A DNA stretch of 64,000 bases from Cupriavidus cauae (GTDB lineage Bacteria > Pseudomonadota > Gammaproteobacteria > Burkholderiales > Burkholderiaceae), in NCBI RefSeq assembly GCF_008632125.1, contig NZ_VWRN01000031.1, positions 1 to 64,000 on the forward strand, given 5' to 3'. Each line of letters begins with the position of its first letter. Position 1 is the stretch's first letter. This document shows positions 29,700 to 39,230 of this stretch, in pieces. The translations under genes and the position numbers were made by a program. The notes beneath the pieces are model-generated. The model ran no database searches, was not told the origin of the DNA, and saw nothing but the letters and a program-made list of their open reading frames with translations.

Positions 29700-30908
29700 T
29701 TACTTCTTCAGCAGCGCGCACTTCGACTCGGCGGGCGTCGTGAAGGCCTGGTCGCCCGGGATCGTCGCCACGACCTTCAGGTAGTCCCAGGGCTTCTTCG
29801 ACTCGGCCGGGCTCTTGACCTGCATCAGGTACATGTCATGAATGGCGCGGCCGTCGGCGCGGATATAGCCCTTGGTGTAGAAGTCGTCGATCTTCGCCTT
29901 CTTCAGCTCGGCCATCACCTTGTCCGGATCGTCGGTCTTGGCCGCCTCGACCGCCTTCAGGTAGGTACGCACCGCGGAGTAGTCGGCGGCCTGCAGGCTG
30001 CTCGGCATCTTCTTGTTCTTGGCGAAGAAGCGGTTGGCGAACTTGCGGGTCTCGTCGTTCATGTCCCAGTACCAGCTGTCGGTCATCAGCAGGCCTTCGG
30101 TGTTCTTCAGTCCGAGGCTGTGCACGTCGTTGATGAACATCAGCAGGCCGGCGATCTTCATGTTCTTGGTGATGCCGAATTCCTTGGCCGCCTTGATCGA
30201 ATTGATCGTGTCGCCGCCGGCGTTGGCCAGGCCCAGGATCTGCGCCTTCGAGGCCTGCGCCTGCAGCAGGAACGACGAGAAGTCCGACGCCGACAGCGGA
30301 TGGCGCACCGAGCCGACCACCGTGCCGCCATTGGCCTTGACCACCGCCGAGGTGTCGTTCTCCAGCGAATGGCCGAAGGCGTAGTCCGCGGTCAGGAAGA
30401 ACCACGACTTGCCGCCCTGCTTGACCACCGCGCTGCCGGTGCCCTTGGCCAGCGCCACCGTGTCGTAGGCGTAGTGCACCGTGTACGGCGAGCACTCTTC
30501 GTTGGTCAGGCGGGCCGTGCCCGCGCCGATGTTGATGTAGACCTTCTTCTTTTCCTGCGCGACCTTGTTCATCGCCAGCGCGGTACCGGAGTTGGTGCCG
30601 CCCAGCAGCATGTCCAGGCCCTGCTGGTCCATCCATTCGCGCGCCTTCGAGGCGGCGATGTCGGCCTTGTTTTGGTGGTCGGCCGACAGCAGCTCGATCG
30701 GCTTGCCGAGCACCTTGCCGCCGGCGTCCTCGATCGCCATCTTGACCGCCTCGACGCCCGACTTGCCGTCGATGTCCGCGTACAAGCTGGACATGTCGGT
30801 GATGAAGCCGATCTTGACCGAGTCACCCGATACCTGCGCGGAGGCCGCTCCGGCCGCCATGCCCGTCACCAAGGCCGCCATCGCGGCTGCGAGCCGTTTG
30901 ATCTTCAT
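29700..30908 (-). CDS. livK: ABC transporter substrate-binding protein (operon 2)
   Basis: 402 residues from ATG 30908, with AGGAGA upstream. A signal peptide MKIKRLAAAMAALVTGMAAGAASA is followed by the mature type I binding fold: DSVKIGFITDMSSLYADIDGKSGVEAVKMAIEDAGG, then LLGGTNSGTALAMNKVAQEKKKVYI and SWFFLTADYAFGHSLE. This branch, with the ADIDGKSG and ADYAFGHSL words, is often found with transporters for aromatic or short-chain carboxylates and amides as well as amino acids. The ligand is not predictable from sequence alone. It sits between livF2 and livH2. Confidence 0.92.
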   Translation of the reverse strand: MKIKRLAAAMAALVTGMAAGAASAQVSGDSVKIGFITDMSSLYADIDGKSGVEAVKMAIEDAGGKVLGKPIELLSADHQNKADIAASKAREWMDQQGLDMLLGGTNSGTALAMNKVAQEKKKVYINIGAGTARLTNEECSPYTVHYAYDTVALAKGTGSAVVKQGGKSWFFLTADYAFGHSLENDTSAVVKANGGTVVGSVRHPLSASDFSSFLLQAQASKAQILGLANAGGDTINSIKAAKEFGITKNMKIAGLLMFINDVHSLGLKNTEGLLMTDSWYWDMNDETRKFANRFFAKNKKMPSSLQAADYSAVRTYLKAVEAAKTDDPDKVMAELKKAKIDDFYTKGYIRADGRAIHDMYLMQVKSPAESKKPWDYLKVVATIPGDQAFTTPAESKCALLKK

Positions 30909-31001
30909 TGCTTGTCTCCTGTGTTTCGGCGGCCTCGCGCCGCCCGTTCCTGCCACCGTACGTTCGACCGTACCTTCGACCATGCCTGCGACCCCGAAGG
31001 A

Positions 31002-31727
31002 TCAGACCCCAAGCAGTTCGTGCAACACCGGCATCTTCTGTTCCAGCTCGCCGGCGCCGAAGCGCTCGACGATGGTGCCGTGCTCCATCACATAGAAGCG
31101 GTCCGCCAGCGGCGCGGCGAAGCGGAAGTTCTGCTCCACCATCACCACCGTGTACCCCTTCTGCTTCAGCATCCGGATCATGCGGGCCAGCGCCTGCACG
31201 ATCACCGGTGCCAATCCTTCCGAAATCTCGTCGAGCAGCAGCAGGTTCGCGCCGGTGCGCAGGATGCGCCCGACCGCCAGCATCTGCTGCTCGCCGCCCG
31301 ACAGCCGCGTGCCCTGGCTTTGCCGGCGTTCGGCAAGGTTCGGGAACATCTCGTAGATGTCGGCCTCGCTCATGCCCTGCTGCGCGCCGGCGCCCTTGAG
31401 CTGCGGCGGCAGCAGCAGGTTCTCCTCGCAGGACAGGCTGGCGAAGATGCCGCGTTCCTCGGGGCAGTAGCCGATGCCGTAGTGCGCGATCTTGTGCGTC
31501 GGCAGATGGATCGTCTCGTGCCCGTTGATCCTGATCGAGCCCTTGCGCGTGCCGGTCAGGCCCATGATCGCGCGCAGCGTGGTGGTGCGGCCGGCGCCGT
31601 TGCGGCCCAGCAGCGTGACCACCTCGCCGCGGTTCACGGTCAGGTCGACCCCGTGCAGGATGTGCGATTCGCCGTACCAGGCCTGCAGGCCGCGGATCTC
31701 GAGGGCGGGCGTGTTGTCAGTCGTCAT
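31002..31727 (-). CDS. livF: ABC transporter ATPase LivF (operon 2) with Arg in Walker A
   Basis: 241 residues from ATG 31727 (GGAG upstream; an in-frame ATG at 31742 is less likely). The Walker A loop reads GRNGAGRTT: the nearly invariant Lys is Arg (codon CGC on the minus strand). Other motifs look intact: signature LSGGEQQMLAVGRIL, Walker B NLLLLDEISEGLAP with its Glu, and H-loop VVMVEQNFRF where Gln replaces His as in other LivF proteins. It ends MPVLHELLGV. It lies 20 bases after livG2 and before livK2. Arg in this position usually weakens ATP use. Confidence 0.92.
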   Translation of the reverse strand: MTTDNTPALEIRGLQAWYGESHILHGVDLTVNRGEVVTLLGRNGAGRTTTLRAIMGLTGTRKGSIRINGHETIHLPTHKIAHYGIGYCPEERGIFASLSCEENLLLPPQLKGAGAQQGMSEADIYEMFPNLAERRQSQGTRLSGGEQQMLAVGRILRTGANLLLLDEISEGLAPVIVQALARMIRMLKQKGYTVVMVEQNFRFAAPLADRFYVMEHGTIVERFGAGELEQKMPVLHELLGV

Positions 31728-31747
31728 GTCGTCGCTCCGCATTGCTC

Positions 31748-32524
31748 TCAGTGCGCGCCCTGCAGCTCGGCGTCGGCCGTGCCCATATAGGCTTCCATCA
31801 CGCGCGGGTCCTTCGACACCTGCTCGTACGGCCCTTCGGCGAGGATCGCGCCCCGCTGCAGCACGGTGATCGTGTCCGCGATCGACGACACCACGTTCAT
31901 GTTGTGTTCGACCATCAGGATGGTGCGGCCGGCCGAGACCTTCTTGATCAGCTGCGTGACGCGGTCGACGTCCTCGTGACCCATGCCCTGGGTCGGCTCG
32001 TCGAGCAGCATCAGCTCGGGCTCCATCGCCAGCGTGGTGGCGATCTCCAGCGCGCGCTTGCGGCCGTACGGCAGGTTGACGGTCACGGTGTCTGCGAACT
32101 CGGTCAGCCCCACCTGCTCGAGCAGCGCCATCGCCTCGTCGTCGAGCACCGACAGCGTGCGTTCGCTGCGCCAGAAGTGGAAGGCGGTGCCGAGCTTGCG
32201 CTGCAGCCCGATGCGCACGTTCTCGCGCACGGTCAGGTGCGGAAACACCGCCGAGATCTGGAACGAGCGAATCACGCCGCGGCGCGCGATCTGCGCGGGC
32301 TTCTCGCCGGTGATGTCGATGCCGTTGAACAGAATGGTGCCGGTGGTCGGCACCAGGAACTTCGTCAGCAGATTGAAGCAGGTGGTCTTGCCCGCTCCGT
32401 TGGGGCCGATCAGCGCATGGATGGACCCGCGCCTGACCCGCAGATTGACGTCGCTGACCGCGGTAAACCCCTTGAACTCCTTGGTGAGGTTGCGCGTCTC
32501 CAGGATGGTTTCCTGCTGGTTCAT
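31748..32524 (-). CDS. livG: ABC transporter ATPase LivG (operon 2)
   Basis: 258 residues. Walker A GPNGAGKTT lies near residue 40, with a normal Lys. The signature is the LivG variant LPYGRKRALEIATTLA. Walker B ELMLLDEPTQGMG and H-loop ILMVEHNMNVV follow. The conserved IRSFQISAVFPHLTVRENVRIGLQ segment is typical. It is the first gene of operon 2, preceded by a gene-free region with a clear inverted repeat. It pairs with the atypical LivF2, so it probably supplies the main working ATP site. Confidence 0.95.
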   Translation of the reverse strand: MNQQETILETRNLTKEFKGFTAVSDVNLRVRRGSIHALIGPNGAGKTTCFNLLTKFLVPTTGTILFNGIDITGEKPAQIARRGVIRSFQISAVFPHLTVRENVRIGLQRKLGTAFHFWRSERTLSVLDDEAMALLEQVGLTEFADTVTVNLPYGRKRALEIATTLAMEPELMLLDEPTQGMGHEDVDRVTQLIKKVSAGRTILMVEHNMNVVSSIADTITVLQRGAILAEGPYEQVSKDPRVMEAYMGTADAELQGAH

Positions 32525-33002
32525 GTCTCCTGCCCGTCCTCGTTCGGCGCGACGCCGGCTTCTGGCCCGTCGTGCCCGGATTCGACCCGCGACCCCGGCC
32601 GGCGCTGCGCGAATATCAGCGCGGGTGGGGGTCGCCTTGTCTGCAATGTCTTATTGGTGTGTGTGGCAGCGCGCTGGGTGGCAGCGGCGGCACGGTCGGA
32701 TGCAAGCGCCGATGCATGCGCAGATGTGAGCGCGGCATCACGACTGTCCGGCGTCTATTGTGGGCACCTGTTGCGTCGCAAAACATCCGGGTTTGCACTG
32801 AGCCTGAAACATGAACCAGCTGTCATGTTTGTCAGGCAGCGCGGCCGCCGTGTGCGGGCTGGCTGCGGGAAAGCCGCAAGCAGGACATGGGCAAGCTTCG
32901 GAGAAGCTGCCACAACGCTGCGGGGGCTCAGGGAGCGGTGCGGCGCCCGCGCGCGGGCGGCGCCGACGGTGGCGCCGAGACCGTGGTGCAGCGTCTGCCG
33001 CC
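32525..33002. other. Gene-free stretch upstream of Liv operon 2
   Basis: No coding frame with family similarity. It should hold the operon 2 promoter. The one clear element is the inverted repeat at 32807-32830. No terminator for the GMC gene was recognised. Confidence 0.45.
32807..32830. promoter_or_regulatory. Inverted repeat, probable operator
   Basis: Perfect eight-base arms AAACATGA and TCATGTTT separated by eight bases. It lies 283 bases upstream of livG2 and 173 bases downstream of the GMC oxidoreductase stop. The two-turn layout suits a dimeric regulator. No regulator gene is adjacent. Confidence 0.5.
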
Positions 33003-34622
33003 TCAGCCACGCGCCCCGCTGCGCCAGTCCTCGCGGATCATGTCGCTGGCGCGCTCGGCGATCATGATGGTCGGCGAGTTGGTATTGCCCGAGGTGATCA
33101 GCGGCATCACCGAGGCATCGACCACGCGCAGGCCCTGCACGCCGATCACGCGCAGCCGTTGGTCGACCACCGCCTGCGGATCGTCGGCCCGGCCCATGCG
33201 GCAGGTGCCGACCGGATGGAAGATCGTGGTGCCGATGTCGCCCGCCGCGCGCGCCAGCGATTCGTCGTCCTCGACATGCGGACCCGGCAGCCATTCCTGC
33301 GGCCGGTACGGCGCCAGTGCCGGCGCGGCGACGATGCGGCGGGTCAGCCGAAGCGAGTCGGCCGCGACCTTGCGGTCCTCGTCGGTCGACAGGTAGTTGG
33401 GCGCGATCACCGGCGCCTGGCGAAAGTCCGGGCTGTCGATGTGGACGCTGCCGCGCGAGGTCGGCCGCAGATTGCAGACGCTGGCGGTGAAGGCGTTGAA
33501 GGTGTGCAGCGGCTCGCCGAACTTGTCGAGCGACAGCGGTTGCACGTGGTACTCGACGTTGGGCCGCGCCTGCTCCGGATCCGAGCGCGCGAACGCGCCG
33601 AGCTGCGACGGCGCCATGCTCATCGGCCCGCTCTGGTTCCACGCATACTGCAGCCCGATGCCCAGCTTGCCCCACCAGTTGCCGACCCGCGTGTTCAGCG
33701 TGCGCACGCCCTCGACCTTGACGATCATGCGCAGCTGCAGATGGTCCTGCAGGTTCTCGCCGACGCCCGGCAGCGCCTGCCGCACCGGGATGCCGAGCGC
33801 CTGCAGCCGTTCGGGCTGGCCGATGCCGGACAGTTCCAGCAGCTGCGGCGTGTTGACCGCGCCCGCGGCGAGGATCACCTCGCGCCGCGCGGCCACCGTA
33901 TGCGGCTGGCCGCCGCCGACGTAATGCAGGCCGCTGCAGCGGCGTCCGTCGAAGGTCAGCTCGCTGACCTGCGCGCCGGTGACGATGGTCAGGTTCGGCC
34001 GTTCGGAGGCGCGCCGCAGGAACGCCTTCGAGGTATTCCAGCGAATGCCGCGGCGCTGGTTGACCTCGAAGTAGCCGACGCCGAAGTTGTCGCCGCGGTT
34101 GAAGTCGTCGGTGCGCGGGATGCCGGTCTGCTCGGCCGCGTCGATGAAGCGCTCGAGGATGTCCCAGCGCAGGCGCTGCGGCTCGACGCGCCATTCGCCG
34201 CCGGCGCCGTGAAACTCGTTGGCGCCGCGGTGATGGTCCTCGCTGCGCTTGAACAGCGGCAGCACGTTGTCCCAGCGCCAGCCGTCATCGCCGGTGATGC
34301 GCGCCCACTCGTCGTAGTCCTCGCGCTGCCCGCGCATGTAGATCATGCCGTTGATCGACGAGCAGCCGCCCAGCACGCGGCCGCGCGGATAGATCAGCGA
34401 GCGGCCGTTCAGCCCGGGCTCGGCGACCGTGCGGTACATCCAGTCGGTGCGCGGATTGCCGATGCAGTACAGGTAGCCCACCGGAATATGGATCCAGTGG
34501 TAGTCGTCCTTGCCGCCCGCCTCGAGCAGCAGCACGCTGACGTCGGCGTCCTGCGTCAGCCGGTTGGCCAGCACGCAGCCCGCGGTGCCGCCGCCGACGA
34601 TGATGTAGTCGTAGGTCTCCAT
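33003..34622 (-). CDS. GMC-family FAD oxidoreductase (choline dehydrogenase-like)
   Basis: 539 residues. The N-terminal dinucleotide motif is YIIVGGGTAGCVLANRLTQD. The GMC signature PRGRVLGGCSSINGMIYMRG lies near residue 80 and the second signature GAVNTPQLLELSGIG near 265. The C-terminal catalytic region has FHPVGTCRMG (active His) and VVDASVMPLITSGNTNSPTIMIAERASD (His replaced by Asn in the second catalytic position). Such enzymes oxidise alcohols with FAD. The substrate is unknown; true choline dehydrogenases come with betB, which is absent. It lies upstream of Liv operon 2 on the same strand. Confidence 0.93.
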   Translation of the reverse strand: METYDYIIVGGGTAGCVLANRLTQDADVSVLLLEAGGKDDYHWIHIPVGYLYCIGNPRTDWMYRTVAEPGLNGRSLIYPRGRVLGGCSSINGMIYMRGQREDYDEWARITGDDGWRWDNVLPLFKRSEDHHRGANEFHGAGGEWRVEPQRLRWDILERFIDAAEQTGIPRTDDFNRGDNFGVGYFEVNQRRGIRWNTSKAFLRRASERPNLTIVTGAQVSELTFDGRRCSGLHYVGGGQPHTVAARREVILAAGAVNTPQLLELSGIGQPERLQALGIPVRQALPGVGENLQDHLQLRMIVKVEGVRTLNTRVGNWWGKLGIGLQYAWNQSGPMSMAPSQLGAFARSDPEQARPNVEYHVQPLSLDKFGEPLHTFNAFTASVCNLRPTSRGSVHIDSPDFRQAPVIAPNYLSTDEDRKVAADSLRLTRRIVAAPALAPYRPQEWLPGPHVEDDESLARAAGDIGTTIFHPVGTCRMGRADDPQAVVDQRLRVIGVQGLRVVDASVMPLITSGNTNSPTIMIAERASDMIREDWRSGARG

Positions 34623-34807
34623 GCTCTTCTTCTGGGTTGGGTAGTCGATCGGGGTACGGCCGTCCGCCGCGGGAGGACGGCCGGCAAGCGTGAGGCGTCA
34701 GGGATTATGCGTCGTGCGTCCTGCGTTGGTCTTCGTGCGCTGCGTCGATATCGGCCATCGCGTCGGCATAAACGTCGGCATACACGTCGGCCTACGCGTG
34801 GCGCGCG

Positions 34808-35698
34808 TCAGCGACCCGCATCCGTCACCGGCTGCAGATGACGGCGCAGCCAGTCGCTCAGCGCGTCCAGCACCTCCGCCCGCAACGCCGCCTGCTCGTT
34901 GAAGATCTCGTGGTAGGCGTGCTCGAACCAGATGCATTCGTGCAGGTCGGCCGGCGCATTGTCGCAGAAGCGCCGGCTGCCCGCCGGATCGACCACGCGA
35001 TCGGCGCCCGCCACCAGCAGCAGCGTGGGTGCCTCGAGCAGCGGCGCGTCGGCCTGCGCGCGTTCGATGCCGAGCAGCATGCTCTGCAGGATGCCGGCCG
35101 TCAGCGTGCGCTGCACTAGCGGATCGCTGCGGTAGCTGGCGACTTCGGCGGGATCGTGGCTGAGGTCGGTCGGACGGATCGGGCTCGGTACGCGCAGGTT
35201 CGGCGCCAGCGTCAGCAGCATCCGCTGCAGCGTCAGCATCGCGCCGCTGATGCGCAGCGCCAGCGCGGGCGAGGACAGCACCAGCGCGCGCACCGGCCGC
35301 ACGCGCGAGGTCGCCAGCCGCGCCGCAACCAGCCCGCCCATGCTGTGACCAAGCACGATCGGCAGTTCGGGCCAGCGCTGCACCACGCCGTCGTAGATCT
35401 CCACCAGGTCGTCGAGGAAGACATCGGGCCGCTCGGCCACCATGCGCGCGCCGCCGCTGGCGCCGTGGCCGCGCTGGTCGTAGGCCACCACGCGCAGGCC
35501 CAGCGCGCACAGGCGCGCCGCCACATGCGCATAGCGGCCGCAGTGCTCGGCCAGCCCGTGTACCAGCAGCAGCGTGCCCGACGGTTCGGGCCACAGTTGC
35601 GGGTCGGGCAGCCAGGTGCGCAGCAGCAGCTCGGTGCCGTCGCGCATGCGCTGGCGGCTGTCGGCCGGCGCGATGGCGGCGGGCCTGGATGCTTCCAT
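34808..35698 (-). CDS. Alpha/beta-hydrolase, monoacylglycerol-lipase-like
   Basis: 296 residues from ATG 35698, preceded by GAGGAGA. The oxyanion strand LLLVHGLAEHCGRYAHVAARL and the segment VVAYDQRGHGASGGAR are typical of the MGL branch. The nucleophile elbow is GHSMGG, the acid lies in AGADRVVDPAGS and the base in YHEIFNE. MGL-like enzymes hydrolyse monoglycerides or other lipid esters in the cytoplasm. It stands alone between the GMC gene and cueR; no operon partner. Confidence 0.92.
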   Translation of the reverse strand: MEASRPAAIAPADSRQRMRDGTELLLRTWLPDPQLWPEPSGTLLLVHGLAEHCGRYAHVAARLCALGLRVVAYDQRGHGASGGARMVAERPDVFLDDLVEIYDGVVQRWPELPIVLGHSMGGLVAARLATSRVRPVRALVLSSPALALRISGAMLTLQRMLLTLAPNLRVPSPIRPTDLSHDPAEVASYRSDPLVQRTLTAGILQSMLLGIERAQADAPLLEAPTLLLVAGADRVVDPAGSRRFCDNAPADLHECIWFEHAYHEIFNEQAALRAEVLDALSDWLRRHLQPVTDAGR

Positions 35699-35748
35699 GC
35701 GATCGCTCTCCTCGTCGGCGCGCGGCGCGGCCGCGCGCCGGTCAGCGT

Positions 35749-36243
35749 TCAAGAGTGGCAGGCGTGGCGCGCATTGCCGTCGGACGCATTGCCATCGTCC
35801 GCATTGCCGTCGCGCGAACTGCCGTGACGCCTATCCCCCGCTGACGGCGCGCTCCCGGGCTCGGCGAAGTCGGCGAGGATCGGGCAATCCGGCCGCTCGT
35901 CGCCGCTGCACGCCTCGGCCAGCGCGCGCAGCGTGTCGCGCATGGCCGCCAGTTCCGCGATGCGCGTTTCCAGCTCGGCGACATGGCGCAGCGTCAGTGC
36001 CTTGACGTCGGCGCTGGCGCGCCCGCGGTCCTGCCACAGCAGCAGCAGGTTGCGGATCTCGTCCAGCGAGAACCCGAGATTACGGGCGCGCCGTACGAAG
36101 CGCAAGGTATGCAGCGCGCGCTCGTCGTAGCGCCGATAGCCCCCTTCGCTGCGCGGCGGTTCGGGCAGCAGCCCGATCGATTCGTAGTGCCGGATCATCT
36201 TGGCGGACACGCCCGAGGCGGCCGCCGCTTCGCCGATATTCAT
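35749..36243 (-). CDS. cueR: Copper-responsive MerR-family regulator CueR/HmrR
   Basis: 164 residues from ATG 36243, with GGAGG upstream. The N-terminal winged helix reads MNIGEAAAASGVSAKMIRHYESIGLLPEPPRSEGGYR, near-identical in layout to CueR. The dimerisation helix is followed by the metal loop C-x7-C (CSGDERPDC), specific for Cu(I), Ag(I) and Au(I) sensors. The C-terminus is extended by about 25 residues with repeated DGNA words and ends in His-Cys-His. It lies 20 bases downstream of copA and is probably co-transcribed; the CueR box is in the copA-copZ gap. Confidence 0.95.
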   Translation of the reverse strand: MNIGEAAAASGVSAKMIRHYESIGLLPEPPRSEGGYRRYDERALHTLRFVRRARNLGFSLDEIRNLLLLWQDRGRASADVKALTLRHVAELETRIAELAAMRDTLRALAEACSGDERPDCPILADFAEPGSAPSAGDRRHGSSRDGNADDGNASDGNARHACHS

Positions 36244-36263
36244 CGCCTTGCTTCCTCCAGATT

Positions 36264-38822
36264 TCAGCGCGGCACGGCCCCGTCGCGCGGTGCCGGCCGC
36301 CAGCGCCGCAGCAGCAGCGCGTTGCCGACCACGCTGACGCTCGAGAAGGCCATCGCCGCGCCGGCCACCACCGGGCTGAGCAGACCGGCCGCCGCCAGCG
36401 GGATGCCGATCACGTTGTAGACGAAGGCCCAGAACAGGTTCTGCCGGATCTTGCGCACGGTCCGGTGCGACATCGCCAGCGCGTCGGCAACCAGGCCCGG
36501 GTCGCCGCGCATCAGCGTGATGCCGGCCGCGTGCATCGCCACGTCGGTGCCGGTGGACATCGCGATGCCGACGTCGGCCGCGGCCAGCGCCGGCGCATCG
36601 TTGACGCCGTCGCCGACCATCGCGACCACCGCACCGCCGCGCTTGAGCGAGGCCACGCGCGCCGCCTTGTCCTCGGGCAGCACCTCGGCCTGCACGTCGT
36701 CGATGCCGAGCGCGTCGGCGACCTGCGCCGCGGCGCCGTGACTGTCGCCGGACAGCATCACGGTGCGCACGCCGGCCGCATGCAGGCGCGCCACCGCTTC
36801 GCGCGCGCCCGGCTTGATCGCATCGCCGAACGCGACCAGTCCTTCGACGCGGCGCGTATCGACCGCGATCAGCCACGACACCGTGCGGCCGGCCCGGCGC
36901 AGCGCCTCGGCCTCGCGCTGCAGTGCGGAGCTCTCGTCCAGCGACGCGCCCAGCTCCTTGCGCAGGCGCTCGCTGCCGAGCGCCCAGGCGACGCCATCGA
37001 TGCGCCCGCTGATGCCGCGGCCCGGCAGCGCGCGCAGTTCGCTCGCGACCGGCACCGCCAGCGCACGCTGCTCGGCGGCGTGCAGCACCGCCCGGGCCAG
37101 CGGATGTTCGCTGCCAGCCTGCAGCGCGGCCAGCCGCGCCAGCAGCAGCGACGAGGCGTCGTCACGCCGCTCGCCGCCGCCTGTCATTCCCTCCGCGGAC
37201 AGCAGCGCCACCACCTCGGGCTGGCCGACCGTCAGCGTGCCGGTCTTGTCGAACGCGACCACGTTGACGCGATGCGCGGTCTCCAGCGCCTCGGCGTCCT
37301 TGACCAGGATGCCGGCCCGCGCGCCCGCGCCGGTGCCGGCGATGATCGCGGTCGGCGTGGCCAGCCCCAGCGCGCACGGGCACGCGATCACCAGCACCGC
37401 CACCGCGTTGAGCAGCGCCGACTGCCAGTCACCCAACGCCAGGCCCCAGCCCAGCAGCGTGACCAGCGCGATCGCCAGCACCACGGGCACGAACACCGCG
37501 CTGACGCGGTCGACCAGCCGCTGGATCGGCGCCTTGGCCGCCTGCGCGTGTTCGACCATGCGGATGATGCGTGCCAGCACCGTTTCCGCGCCGACCGCGG
37601 CGGTGCGCAGCACCAGCCGGCCCTCGCCGTTGATGGCGCCGCCCGTCACGCGGTCGTCGACATGCTTGGGCACCGGCAGGCTTTCGCCCGTCAGCATCGA
37701 TTCGTCGGCATGGCTGTCGCCGTCGATCACCACGCCGTCGACCGGAATGCGCTCGCCCGGCAGCACCACCACCTCGTCGCCGACGCGTACCTGCGCCAGC
37801 GGCACCGTGGTGTCGACGCCGTCGCGGCGCACCCGCGCGGTATCGGGCCGCAGCGCGGCCAGCGCGCGGATCGCGTCGGCGGTCTGCCGCTTGGCCCGGA
37901 CCTCGAGCCATTTGCCGAGCCGCACCAGCGTGATTACCACCGCCGCGCTCTCGAAATACAGGTGCGGATGGCTCTCGCCATGGGCGGCGGCGCCGCGCCA
38001 GATCAGCCACAGCGACAGGCCATAGGCGGCCGAGGTGCCGAGCGCCACCAGCAGATCCATATTGCCGGTGCCGGCGCGCAGCGCCTTCCAGCCGGCGCGA
38101 TAGAAGCGCCAGCCGAACACGAACTGCACCGGCGTGGCCAGCAGCCATTGCCACAGCGCCGGCACGTTCCACGCGATGCCGAACCAGCCGAGCACCATCG
38201 GCGCGACCAGCGGCAGCGACAGCGCGGCCGGGATCGCCACCGACCAGGGTCCGGACCAGAAGTCGGCGGTGCGCGCGGGCGGCGCCCCTGCGGCCGCGGC
38301 GGCATCGGCTACCCCATCGCTCACCGGTTCGGCGGCATAGCCGGCACGCGACACGGCCTCGGTCAGCGCCGGCAGCATGTCGGCCGCGCTGCCGCCGACC
38401 AGCGTCACCAGGGCGCGCTCGGTGGCCAGGTTGACCTGGGCATCGACCACGCCCGGCACCGCGCGCAAGGCGCGCTCGACGCGGCCGACACAGGAGGCGC
38501 AGGTCATCTCGCGCACGGACAGCTCCAGCTCGGTGCGGGGCACCGCGTAGCCGGCGGCGGCGATGGCGTCGGCCGCGGCGGGCAGCACCGCGGCGCTGTC
38601 GGCCTGCACGGTCGCTTCCTCGGTGGCGAGGTTGACGGCGACCGAACGCACGCCTGGCACCTTGGCCAGCGCGTTCTCGACCCGGCGCACGCAGGAGGCG
38701 CAGGTCATCCCTTCGATCGGCAGGCGCCATTCGGGCGCGGCCGGGGTGGCATTCGTGCCGGCCGGGGCCGGAGACAGCGGTATGGAAGAAGTGGACATGG
38801 CGGTTGGCATCCTCGTTGACAT
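36264..38822 (-). CDS. copA: Copper-exporting P1B-type ATPase CopA
   Basis: 852 residues, inner membrane. It has two N-terminal metal-binding domains with MTCASC motifs at about 41-44 and 108-111, and eight membrane helices. The transmembrane copper motif is CPC in [15 protein letters not shown]. The phosphorylation motif is DKTGTLT and the hinge is [22 protein letters not shown] and the Asn/Met-Ser pair in the last helices also fit P1B-1. It pumps Cu(I) out of the cytoplasm. The start may be ATG 38822 or the in-frame ATG 38798. It is controlled by the CueR box just upstream. Confidence 0.97.
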   Translation of the reverse strand: MSTRMPTAMSTSSIPLSPAPAGTNATPAAPEWRLPIEGMTCASCVRRVENALAKVPGVRSVAVNLATEEATVQADSAAVLPAAADAIAAAGYAVPRTELELSVREMTCASCVGRVERALRAVPGVVDAQVNLATERALVTLVGGSAADMLPALTEAVSRAGYAAEPVSDGVADAAAAAGAPPARTADFWSGPWSVAIPAALSLPLVAPMVLGWFGIAWNVPALWQWLLATPVQFVFGWRFYRAGWKALRAGTGNMDLLVALGTSAAYGLSLWLIWRGAAAHGESHPHLYFESAAVVITLVRLGKWLEVRAKRQTADAIRALAALRPDTARVRRDGVDTTVPLAQVRVGDEVVVLPGERIPVDGVVIDGDSHADESMLTGESLPVPKHVDDRVTGGAINGEGRLVLRTAAVGAETVLARIIRMVEHAQAAKAPIQRLVDRVSAVFVPVVLAIALVTLLGWGLALGDWQSALLNAVAVLVIACPCALGLATPTAIIAGTGAGARAGILVKDAEALETAHRVNVVAFDKTGTLTVGQPEVVALLSAEGMTGGGERRDDASSLLLARLAALQAGSEHPLARAVLHAAEQRALAVPVASELRALPGRGISGRIDGVAWALGSERLRKELGASLDESSALQREAEALRRAGRTVSWLIAVDTRRVEGLVAFGDAIKPGAREAVARLHAAGVRTVMLSGDSHGAAAQVADALGIDDVQAEVLPEDKAARVASLKRGGAVVAMVGDGVNDAPALAAADVGIAMSTGTDVAMHAAGITLMRGDPGLVADALAMSHRTVRKIRQNLFWAFVYNVIGIPLAAAGLLSPVVAGAAMAFSSVSVVGNALLLRRWRPAPRDGAVPR

Positions 38823-38842
38823 AGCCTGTCACGGGATGCTGG

Positions 38843-38863
38843 ACCTTACCATGCTAGGAAGGT
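38843..38863 (-). promoter_or_regulatory. CueR box and copA promoter
   Basis: Dyad ACCTTACC-ATGCTA-GGAAGGT; on the minus strand it begins TTGACCTTCC, the same layout as the E. coli copA promoter (TTGACCTTCC...GGAAGGT). The -35 TTGACC is at 38861-38866. MerR-type regulators twist such overlong spacers to activate. Confidence 0.85.
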
Positions 38864-38978
38864 CAAGGCCGAAGTGCCAGTTCTCCATGCGGCGCGTCGG
38901 GGCTTGCGCTTGACATGATGGGAAGGTTCACAATGGCGCCATTCACCGCATTCACCACCCATACCGAGGAGTTCGACG

Positions 38979-39173
38979 ATGATGCAGTTTCAAGTGGAAG
39001 GCATGTCCTGCAATCACTGCGTGGGCGCGATCACGCGCGCGGTGAAGCAGGTCGATCCCGACGCCCGCGTGTCGGCCGATATCGCGGCGCAGGCGGTCAG
39101 CGTGGAATCGGACGCCGATGCGCGGGAAGTGCGCGAGGCCATCGAATCGGCGGGCTATCCGGTCAAGGGCTGA
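38979..39173 (+). CDS. copZ: Copper chaperone CopZ
   Basis: 64 residues, one HMA domain. The metal loop is GMSCNHCVGAI at about 8-18, followed by the beta-alpha-beta-beta-alpha-beta pattern with VDPDARVSADIAAQAVSVES and the closing ESAGYPVKG. It delivers Cu(I) to CopA. It is transcribed away from copA. A half CueR site (GGAAGGT at 38921-38927) lies after a TTGACA at 38910-38915, so it may also respond to copper. Ribosome site GAGG. Confidence 0.95.
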   Translation: MMQFQVEGMSCNHCVGAITRAVKQVDPDARVSADIAAQAVSVESDADAREVREAIESAGYPVKG

Positions 39174-39230
39174 TCGGAAGGAACCGCGTCCGCGCTCCAG
39201 GGAGACGCGGACGCGGCCGGTCGGCGACGC

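Noticed and set aside
28632-31790. Plus-strand frame of about 1050 codons over Liv operon 2
   Set aside because: Antisense shadow of livH, livM, livK and livF; low-complexity Arg/His/Gln composition and no start signal.
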